A DNA stretch of 64,000 bases from JANWYT01 sp034432435 (lineage in GTDB: Bacteria; Chloroflexota; Anaerolineae; Aggregatilineales; Phototrophicaceae), in assembly GCA_034432435.1 (NCBI GenBank), contig DAOUBS010000247.1, positions 53,735-117,734 of the forward strand, written 5' to 3'. Position numbers and translations under genes: made by a program. This document shows, one piece after another, positions 58,282 to 64,000 of this stretch. The notes under the pieces are model-generated. The model ran no database searches and was not told the origin of the DNA. It saw only the letters and a program-made list of their open reading frames with translations. Position 1 is the stretch's first letter. Every line of letters begins with the position of its first letter.

Positions 58282-59313
58282 TCATTGACGCCGAGCTTGT
58301 TTCTTCCGCCATTGGTCAAGCACAACCGCCAGAACGATGACGGAGCCGATGATGACCTGCTGCCAATAGCTAGGGATGTTGAAGATGTTGATCGCGTTGC
58401 GGACGAGGCTGATGATCAGCGCGCCGATGATCGTCCCTGCGACTGTGCCTTCCCCGCCCGTGAGGCTCGTTCCGCCCATGACTGCAGCAGCAATCGCGTC
58501 CAGTTCAAACATCGTGCCAAACGTCGGATCACCAGAACTTAGGCGCGCCAACAGCAGAGCGGCAGCCACGCCTGTTAACATCCCGCTGAGGCCGTAAATG
58601 CCCAGCTTATAGCGCTCAACGGGGATGCCTGCAAGGCGCGTTGTCTCTTCACTCCCACCAATGGCCACCGTATACTTGCCGAACTTGGTGTAGTTGAACA
58701 CCCACCAGAAGATCACCGCCAAGACGCCCGCAAATGCCACCGACACTGGAATGTTGGTGTTAGCAATCGTGCCTGAAAAGGTTTGTAAGAACTCACGCCC
58801 GAAGCCGTAGATCGAGCGCCCTTCACTCACGACCAGCGCAATCCCTCGGAAGATGCCCATCGTTCCGAGCGTGGCGATGAAGGGCGGCAGCTTCACCCGT
58901 GTGATCAAAAACCCGTTGAACACCCCACACAGCGTTCCGACGAGCACCGCGACGAAGAAGCCCCCAAACGGGCCAATGGGCAGGTCGCGCATCGCCATCG
59001 CGGCCAGCACCCCCGCTAGTGCCACAATCGACCCCACGGAGAGATCGATCCCCCCGCTGGTGATGACGAAAGTCATCCCGATGGCGATGATGGCGTTGAT
59101 GGACGCTTGAAGCGCCACTTGAAGCAAGTTGCGATCTGTCAAGAAAAGCTGCTGACCGCGGATAATCGGCGAGAGAACGGTCATCAAGACAACCAGCACG
59201 ATCAGCACCAGCACAACGCCATAGCGAGCGACGAAGTCGGCGACCGTCAGCGACTGTGACCACTCTTTCAATCCTGCTAGCGGTGATCGTTCGTTCTTGC
59301 GCTTGGCAACCAT
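58282..59313 (-). CDS. Sugar ABC transporter permease (RbsC-like)
   Basis: CUT2-type importer channel, 343 residues. ARYGVVLVLIVLVVLMTVLSP is the first membrane segment. GMTFVITSGGIDLSVGSIVALAG is the family signature, followed by RVKLPPFIATLGTMGIFRGIALV, AIGGSEETTRLAGIPVERYKL (ATPase contact region) and AAAVMGGTSLTGGEGTVAGTIIGALI. It is downstream of lacI by 11 nt. The 94-nt gap before the binding-protein gene contains a small hairpin (TGCCT/AGGCA arms, 58259-58278). Works with the single-domain ATPase at the operon start. Confidence 0.92.
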   Translation of the reverse strand: MVAKRKNERSPLAGLKEWSQSLTVADFVARYGVVLVLIVLVVLMTVLSPIIRGQQLFLTDRNLLQVALQASINAIIAIGMTFVITSGGIDLSVGSIVALAGVLAAMAMRDLPIGPFGGFFVAVLVGTLCGVFNGFLITRVKLPPFIATLGTMGIFRGIALVVSEGRSIYGFGREFLQTFSGTIANTNIPVSVAFAGVLAVIFWWVFNYTKFGKYTVAIGGSEETTRLAGIPVERYKLGIYGLSGMLTGVAAALLLARLSSGDPTFGTMFELDAIAAAVMGGTSLTGGEGTVAGTIIGALIISLVRNAINIFNIPSYWQQVIIGSVIVLAVVLDQWRKKQARRQ

Positions 59314-59324
59314 GCCTCACCTGC

Positions 59325-60332
59325 TCACATTCTTGGGGCCATTGCGGAATGTCGGATGACAAGGCGCGTCGCCAGCATGATCGTCTCAAACGGTTGACTC
59401 GGCTGCTGGATATGGCGCAGCAGCAGCTCAACCGCTTTCGCGCCCATCTCAGCGATAGGTTGGGCAACTGTGGTTAAAGCTGGAATGCTGTACGCAGCCA
59501 GCGGGATGTCATCAAACCCAATCACAGACAGCTCTTGCGGCAGTTGGATGGACAGCTCTGCCGCAGCGTGCATGACGCCAACAGCGATGACGTCGGTCAG
59601 CGCGAAGATGGCTGTTGGGCGCGGTTCAAGGCGCAAAAGGTGCATTCCCGCGCTGTAGCCCATTTCAAACTGCCCCAGTGTGTCCATCAACACTAGCGGC
59701 GGGTTTGACAAGCCGTATTCGGCTAGCGCCTGCTGTACGCCGTGCAGGCGCTGTGTCATCGAGCCGCTGTACTCATGCGCCCCGATGATCCCGATGTGAC
59801 GATGCCCAAGCTCCAAGAGGTATCGCATCCCCAAGTAGCCGCCACGCACGTTGTCACTGAGCACCTTGCTGACGTGCGACGCCCCCAGCAGATCACGATC
59901 CACCAACACCGCGGGTATGGTCATCGCTTGCAGCCGCGCCAAGGACTGGTCGCTGTGCCCTGTCGGAACGAAAATGACTCCGTCCACACGTTGCCGCAGC
60001 AGCATCTCAACGTAGGCATCCTCTTTTTCTGCGTTTTCCTCTGCGCTGCAAATCAACGTCCGATAGTTTTGGGCGAAAAGCGCTTTCTCAATGGCAAAGG
60101 ATAACGTGCTAAAAAATGGATGATCTAACTGCGGAATGAGCAGGCCAATTGCAAAGGTCTCTTGACGACGCAAACTGCGCGCTAGCAAGCTCGGTTGGTA
60201 GTTCAATTCGCGCATAATCGCTGTCACGCGGGTTTGCACGTCGCTGCTTACATAGCCATTCTGATTGATCACACGTGACACAGTGGCCACTGATACGCCT
60301 GCCCTCTCTGCAACGTCCTTCATCGTCACCAT
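59325..60332 (-). CDS. LacI-family transcriptional regulator
   Basis: Sugar-responsive repressor, 335 residues. The N-terminal helix-turn-helix and hinge read TMKDVAERAGVSVATVSRVINQNGYVSSDVQTRV (in parts), with the hinge helix NYQPSLLARSLRR. The ligand domain shows FAIGLLIPQLDHPFFSTLSFAIEKA, GVIFVPTGHSD, VLVDRDL, RHIGIIGAHEYSGSMTQRLHG, FALTDVIAVGVMHAA and VIGFDDIPLAAY. It lies inside the operon it probably controls, between ATPase and permease. A LacI-type operator sits just downstream of the operon promoter, so autorepression is likely. The ligand may be the imported sugar. Confidence 0.92.
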   Translation of the reverse strand: MVTMKDVAERAGVSVATVSRVINQNGYVSSDVQTRVTAIMRELNYQPSLLARSLRRQETFAIGLLIPQLDHPFFSTLSFAIEKALFAQNYRTLICSAEENAEKEDAYVEMLLRQRVDGVIFVPTGHSDQSLARLQAMTIPAVLVDRDLLGASHVSKVLSDNVRGGYLGMRYLLELGHRHIGIIGAHEYSGSMTQRLHGVQQALAEYGLSNPPLVLMDTLGQFEMGYSAGMHLLRLEPRPTAIFALTDVIAVGVMHAAAELSIQLPQELSVIGFDDIPLAAYSIPALTTVAQPIAEMGAKAVELLLRHIQQPSQPFETIMLATRLVIRHSAMAPRM

Positions 60333-60348
60333 GTCACGTCATCCCTGT

Positions 60349-61140
60349 CTAGTCTTGTGTGATCAGAGGCGGTTTTGCGCCGGTAATATACGCCACGATT
60401 TCCTGTGGATCGGTGTCAGCTTTGCGCAGTGTGGCCACATGCCTACCTTGACGCAGCACGACAATTCGATCCGCAATACGGTAGACATCCTGCATGTTGT
60501 GGCTGATCACCATGATGCCCATCTGGGCCGTGTCGCGCAGTTTCTCGATCATCTGAAGCACCTGCTCCGTTTCTTCCACGCCGAGGGCGGCCGTCGGCTC
60601 GTCAAGGATGAGCAGCTTGCGGCTCCATGTGATGGCGCGCCCAATGGCCACCGCTTGGCGCTGCCCGCCGCTCATGCGGCGCACGGCCATCGTCGGCGCA
60701 GGGATCTTGATGTGCAGATCTTGCAAAGCCTCAGCTGTCGAGCGGCGCATCTGATTTCGGTCCAAGATGCCCAGCAGCTTCCCAATGACACCCAAAGTCG
60801 TTGTTTCACGACCGAGGAAGACGTTATCTGCAACGTCGAGCTGTTCGATCAACGCAAGGTGCTGATAGACCGTTTCAATGCCTGCGTTGAGCGCATCAGA
60901 CGGACGTTTGAAACGGCACACCTGGCCATCGAGTGTGAAGTGACCACTGGTAGGGGGATGAACGCCCGAGATGATCTTGACGAGGGTCGACTTGCCTGCC
61001 CCGTTGTCGCCCACGAGTGCGACTACCTCGCCGCGTTGCAGGCTGAAGCTGATCCCTTTTAGCGCTTGCACTGCCCCAAAATATTTGTGGATGTTGTCAA
61101 TTTCTAGCAGGCTAGCGCCATTTGGTGTCGAAAAAGTCAT
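60349..61140 (-). CDS. Sugar ABC transporter ATPase (single-domain)
   Basis: First gene of the sugar operon, 263 residues, one ABC module of FrcA type. Walker A is LVGDNGAGKSTLVKIISG, the Q-loop VYQHLALIEQL, the signature MSGGQRQAVAIGRAI, Walker B LLILDEPTAALG and the H-switch VISHNMQDV. It is a paralog of the ATPase at 46338-47165, with the same domain limit. ATG at 61140. Together with the permease and the double-domain binding protein it completes the importer. Confidence 0.92.
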   Translation of the reverse strand: MTFSTPNGASLLEIDNIHKYFGAVQALKGISFSLQRGEVVALVGDNGAGKSTLVKIISGVHPPTSGHFTLDGQVCRFKRPSDALNAGIETVYQHLALIEQLDVADNVFLGRETTTLGVIGKLLGILDRNQMRRSTAEALQDLHIKIPAPTMAVRRMSGGQRQAVAIGRAITWSRKLLILDEPTAALGVEETEQVLQMIEKLRDTAQMGIMVISHNMQDVYRIADRIVVLRQGRHVATLRKADTDPQEIVAYITGAKPPLITQD

Positions 61141-61200
61141 AAAGACTCACAAAATCTATTCAACGCTGCTTGTTGTGGGATTTTCACCGTAACAAGCATA

Positions 61201-61214
61201 TGTAAACGATTACT
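61201..61214. promoter_or_regulatory. LacI-type operator
   Basis: TGTAAACGATTACT, with a central CG and five of seven symmetric pairs, lies directly downstream of the operon promoter. The spacing suits repression by the LacI-family gene of this operon. Confidence 0.55.
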
Positions 61215-61221
61215 CAACCCT

Positions 61222-61250
61222 AGTATATGCTGCTTTTGGAGCTTTGTCAA
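61222..61250 (-). promoter_or_regulatory. Promoter of the sugar ABC operon
   Basis: Minus strand: perfect TTGACA (61250-61245), 17-nt spacer, TATACT (61227-61222). About 80 nt before the ATPase start. Confidence 0.75.
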
Positions 61251-61286
61251 ATAACTTTTGCAGTCGATCTGCTGCAAACAATTCAC

Positions 61287-61314
61287 GAAAAAACAGCCTC
61301 CGAATTGGAGGCTG
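61287..61314 (-). terminator. Rho-independent terminator of the DoxX-type gene
   Basis: CAGCCTCC and GGAGGCTG are perfect 8-nt arms around a 5-nt loop, followed on the minus strand by six T, 10 nt past the stop. Confidence 0.88.
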
Positions 61315-61323
61315 CGTGAACTG

Positions 61324-61854
61324 CTAATGGATTTGCGAGACAGCTTTTTGATACCGCTGTTTGCTTTCCTCGGCTAGATCAGGGTCGGCCACCACATCGC
61401 CCCCGCGCACCGTCGCGCCGATGACAATCGCGGCGCTTACCAGCACAAGGTTCTTGATGATGTACTGCCCTTCCAACGTAGGCGCGATGAGGAAGACTGT
61501 CCACGTCTCGGCTGGGAAGATGAACAGCGGGGTAATCGTGCCGAACATCTGCAAGATGAGCAGCAGCAGCGTCGCTCGCATGAACAGGCTAGTGATCAAC
61601 CCCAACCCAATGAGCACTTCCCACAGAGCCAACACCGGCAGCGAGATGTTCGCCCCGATCAGCCCGAACGTCAACGTGCTGATCGTGCGCGCGGCCAAAT
61701 CCTCTGCAGGGCTGAGCGCAGGAAAGAACTTCAGCACGCCAAACCACAGATACACAATACCCACGCTAATCCGCAGCAGCTTGATGCCGTGGCGCGCCAA
61801 GATGTATGTGATGATGGGGTCAATCCTCTGAAAAGTTTGCTTGAGTGTCGTCAC
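61324..61854 (-). CDS. DoxX-type membrane protein
   Basis: Small integral membrane protein of 176 residues with about four segments (LLRISVGIVYLWFGVLKFFP, LPVLALWEVLIGLGLITSLF, TLLLLILQMFGTITPLFIF, IIKNLVLVSAAIVIGATV). The G-x-x-Y-L-W-F-G-x-L-K-F pattern near residue 35 is typical of the DoxX/DUF417 (YkgB-like) group; molecular function is unknown. The cytoplasmic tail is charged. It starts with GTG, with TAGGAGG 6 nt upstream. Single-gene unit with its own terminator. A perfect CRP-type site overlaps its promoter. Confidence 0.8.
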   Translation of the reverse strand: MTTLKQTFQRIDPIITYILARHGIKLLRISVGIVYLWFGVLKFFPALSPAEDLAARTISTLTFGLIGANISLPVLALWEVLIGLGLITSLFMRATLLLLILQMFGTITPLFIFPAETWTVFLIAPTLEGQYIIKNLVLVSAAIVIGATVRGGDVVADPDLAEESKQRYQKAVSQIH

Positions 61855-61867
61855 CGTCTGCCTCCTA

Positions 61868-61895
61868 AATATACACTAAGCCATCATATTGTGAA
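61868..61895 (-). promoter_or_regulatory. Promoter of the DoxX-type gene
   Basis: Minus strand: TTCACA (-35), 16-nt spacer, TATATT (-10, 61873-61868). The -35 box is part of the CRP-type site. Confidence 0.5.
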
Positions 61896-61905
61896 TTTTA
61901 TCACA
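61890..61905. promoter_or_regulatory. CRP/FNR-type binding site
   Basis: TGTGA-ATTTTA-TCACA matches the CRP core exactly. Its centre is about 40 nt upstream of the start point expected from the -10 box. Same core as 20702-20721. Confidence 0.6.
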
Positions 61906-62051
61906 TGTTTCGATAACATTACAATCGCTTAGCAATTTCTCAGGTACACACAAGGTTCGCAGCGATTGGCCTCCTGCGGCATTATCTCTTCGGGATGACA
62001 CACAAGGATAATTTGAGGGATGACGCTTAGAGTTGCGTTCGCAAGTGTCGT

Positions 62052-64000
62052 CTACGGAGGGCATGGCCCGTGGCCGGTGGCTGTGTCGTCACCCGCGTCG
62101 GCGTTGATCACATTCGTCCCGGCGCTGCCCGAGTTGGTCGCGTGGCCGCCGCGCGCGCAGTCAACCGCGCTGTCACCGTCAACGTTGATCGTGTCGTTGC
62201 CAGCCTGAGCGCCGCCCACTTGATTACCACCGTAGATCGTGTCTGCGCCCGGGCCGCCGGTGATGCTGTCGTCGCCATCGTTGCCTGAAACAGAGTCACC
62301 ACCGTAGATAAGATCAGGGTCGCCGCCGCTGTCAACAACGGTCGTGCAGTTTTGGATGGCGTTGTCGCCTTCAATGGTATCTGACCCAAAGCCACCATAG
62401 AGCGTATCCGCGCCGTCTGCCCCGGCTGTGCCAGTAGAGGCAGGCGCGCTCTGACAGTCAACCAGGCTGCCGCCGATAACAGTATCATTGCCCGCGTCGC
62501 CGTTGAGGACGTCGCTGTCGCCCGCGCCGACCGTCTGGCTGCCTGTGTCGATCGCGACGTGGTCACCGACGACCAGATCATTGCCTGCGCCGCCGTTGAT
62601 CGTGTCATTGCCTGCACCGCCCACCAACGTGTCATCGCCCGCGCCACCGTCGATGAGGTCGTTGCCGCCTAAGCCGAGGATCACGTCATTCTGTGCTGTG
62701 CCGGTGATGGTGTCATTCTGTGCTGTGCCGGTGATGTTTTGAATCACACTTTGCAGCCAGATCGTCACATTGGTGTTGACCACAAAGGACTGCGGGGTGG
62801 CGGTGTTGCTGGCGTTGATGTTGACGTCTGATCCGGTGATCCCGCTGAAGTCTAACATGTCTTGGCTGCCGCTGGCCGTGGTGATGTTGATCTGAGCGGT
62901 GTTCGTGCCAGTGCCTGTTCCAACGAAGATGAATTGATTGCCACTTGTGCTGCCGCCTGCGTTGAACGTCCACGTGCCGACGATGTTGTCAATGTTAATG
63001 GTGAAGACGTCGTTGCCGCCGCCGGTCACGATCGACTCGAAGTTGTCAAGCGTGTCGGTGTTGACGCCATCGCTGACGGTGGCTTGCGTGCCTACAGACG
63101 CGGCCACGGTCACATCAAAATCAGTTGTGGGGTTGTCAAGGGAATAGTCGGCCACGTCGACGTCTGTGCCGCCGTCAAACGTGTTATCGTTTGTGTCAAA
63201 CGTGACGCGGAAGGTGTCGTCCCCTGCTCCGCTGTTGATGACCGTCGTCGAAGCGACGTTCCCCGCGTTAATGCTGTCGTTCCCATTGCCCGTGTTGATG
63301 GCGGTGAGGGACCCACTGTTCGTCACGGTGAGCGTGTCGCTGCCAGCGCTAGTGTTCAGCGTCGTGACGCCGGTTGGGTTATTGACGGTGATCGTGCCGG
63401 TTGCCACCTTGTCGATAGAAACAGTTTCGACGCTGTTGAAGTTATAAGTAACTGTCCCGTTGAGAGTTAATCCACTGCCTGCAAGAGACGCGGTGACAAG
63501 CGTTCCAGCGCCCGTGCCAACCACCAGCGTATCAGTGTCGCCGCCACCGTTGAAAGTGCTGCCCCCGACAAAGGTCGGTGATGCCAGCGTCACTACATCT
63601 GCGCCGTCACCCAAGTTAATCGTATAGGGGACGGAATCGTTAGTAATCGTGACGTTATCTGCGCTAGCGCCCAACGTGAGCACCTCAAAGTCGGTCAGGC
63701 GATCTTGTGCGCCTGCCCCAACGACCACGGTGATTAGATTGGCGTTCACGGTGACGGTGTGGTTGCTGCTGCCCGCGTAGACCGCCACATCGGCGACCGT
63801 ATGAGCACCCGCGTTGAACTCGCGCGCGACGGAGCCGTTATAGGTGATGTTGAAGGTGTCGTCACCTGCGCCGCTGTCCACCTCAACGGTTGCGGACGCT
63901 GCGACCGTGATTGTGTCGTCGCCGCCCGCCAGCGTCAGGAGCGTCACCCCGCTGAAGGTGTCCGTGATGGTGCCGTCGCTCACTGTCCCGCTCAGCGGCC
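62052..64000 (-). CDS. RTX-like calcium-binding repeat protein (N-terminus outside window)
   Basis: C-terminal 649 residues of a large repetitive, probably exported protein; the frame is still open at the window edge. About the first 400 visible residues are Thr/Ser/Asp/Asn/Gly-rich beta-type repeats (GGDDTITV, SGAGDDTFNITYNG, DTLTVTNSG). Residues after about 430 turn into nonapeptide RTX units GGxGxDxxx (LGLGGNDLIDGGAGDD, VGGAGNDTINGGAGND). These bind calcium and fold into a parallel beta roll outside the cell. No catalytic domain is visible in this part. The end TGHGPCPP shows no sorting signal. It could be an adhesin-like or S-layer-like protein. Confidence 0.85.
   Translation of the reverse strand, partial: PLSGTVSDGTITDTFSGVTLLTLAGGDDTITVAASATVEVDSGAGDDTFNITYNGSVAREFNAGAHTVADVAVYAGSSNHTVTVNANLITVVVGAGAQDRLTDFEVLTLGASADNVTITNDSVPYTINLGDGADVVTLASPTFVGGSTFNGGGDTDTLVVGTGAGTLVTASLAGSGLTLNGTVTYNFNSVETVSIDKVATGTITVNNPTGVTTLNTSAGSDTLTVTNSGSLTAINTGNGNDSINAGNVASTTVINSGAGDDTFRVTFDTNDNTFDGGTDVDVADYSLDNPTTDFDVTVAASVGTQATVSDGVNTDTLDNFESIVTGGGNDVFTINIDNIVGTWTFNAGGSTSGNQFIFVGTGTGTNTAQINITTASGSQDMLDFSGITGSDVNINASNTATPQSFVVNTNVTIWLQSVIQNITGTAQNDTITGTAQNDVILGLGGNDLIDGGAGDDTLVGGAGNDTINGGAGNDLVVGDHVAIDTGSQTVGAGDSDVLNGDAGNDTVIGGSLVDCQSAPASTGTAGADGADTLYGGFGSDTIEGDNAIQNCTTVVDSGGDPDLIYGGDSVSGNDGDDSITGGPGADTIYGGNQVGGAQAGNDTINVDGDSAVDCARGGHATNSGSAGTNVINADAGDDTATGHGPCPP
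62685..62738 (-). repeat. Two-copy 27-bp tandem repeat in the RTX-like gene
   Basis: Two copies with a 27-bp period encode the repeated peptide TGTAQNDxI, where the irregular beta repeats meet the RTX units. Confidence 0.75.

Noticed and set aside
1..64000. tRNA, rRNA, tmRNA genes and CRISPR arrays
   Set aside because: No T-loop/acceptor pattern, no rRNA core sequence and no regularly spaced repeats were seen by eye. A covariance-model scan would be needed to be certain.

Overview
The window is GC-rich, densely coding bacterial DNA. Its gene content fits a heterotrophic member of the Chloroflexota, probably Anaerolineae-like. The evidence is a menaquinone-type MenE, GH20/GH38/GH13 glycosidases, many carbohydrate and nucleoside ABC importers, paired COG0523 (CobW-like) metallochaperones and a XisH/XisI pair, which is otherwise typical of Cyanobacteria and Chloroflexi. 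The lineage is an inference; no rRNA or tRNA gene was seen. All four solute-binding proteins and a FecR-domain protein carry signal peptides ending A-x-A/S-Q without a lipobox cysteine.

Layout. 1-5.8 kb: menE, glutamine synthetase, an intergenic region of about 600 bp with a possible small basic gene, tag (possibly frameshifted near its end), a TIGR04076-like protein and an LLM oxidoreductase. 5.8-12.6 kb: a carbamoyltransferase, and GH20 and GH38 glycosidases read divergently. 12.8-15.6 kb: a DUF262/HNH restriction-like protein converging on a FecR/SH3 envelope protein. 15.7-19 kb: glycosyltransferase, UDP-GlcNAc 2-epimerase, glycosyltransferase, then a CobW-like protein without a P-loop. 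19-23.9 kb: an acyl-CoA dehydrogenase with a CRP-type site, two MalFG-type permeases and an rRNA methyltransferase. 24-28.6 kb: a GH13 alpha-glucosidase converging on two zinc-type COG0523 GTPases, with a xisHI cassette between 47-bp direct repeats at the junction. 28.7-33.8 kb: chrA, two stand-alone solute-binding proteins and rarA.

33.8-47.2 kb is a complete myo-inositol locus. One strand carries iclR-iolC-iolB-iolD-iolE-iolG-mmsA-aldolase. The other carries a second dehydrogenase and an ABC importer. They share a divergent promoter holding two IclR-type operators. 47.3-50.2 kb is a response regulator/tyrosine phosphatase/histidine kinase operon joined by 4-nt overlaps. 50.3-55.3 kb is a BMP-type nucleoside ABC transporter whose first permease has an insertion of about 290 residues; its likely binding protein lies 20 kb away. 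55.4-61.1 kb is a LacI-controlled sugar ABC operon with a ketose 3-epimerase and a binding protein made of two tandem, roughly 82% identical domains. 61.3-64 kb holds a DoxX-type membrane protein with a second CRP-type site and the 3' part of a large RTX-like repeat protein that runs off the window.

The most unusual items are the xisHI cassette at a formerly overlapping convergent junction, the tandem double binding protein, the permease with a large extracytoplasmic insertion, and the phosphatase placed inside a two-component operon.
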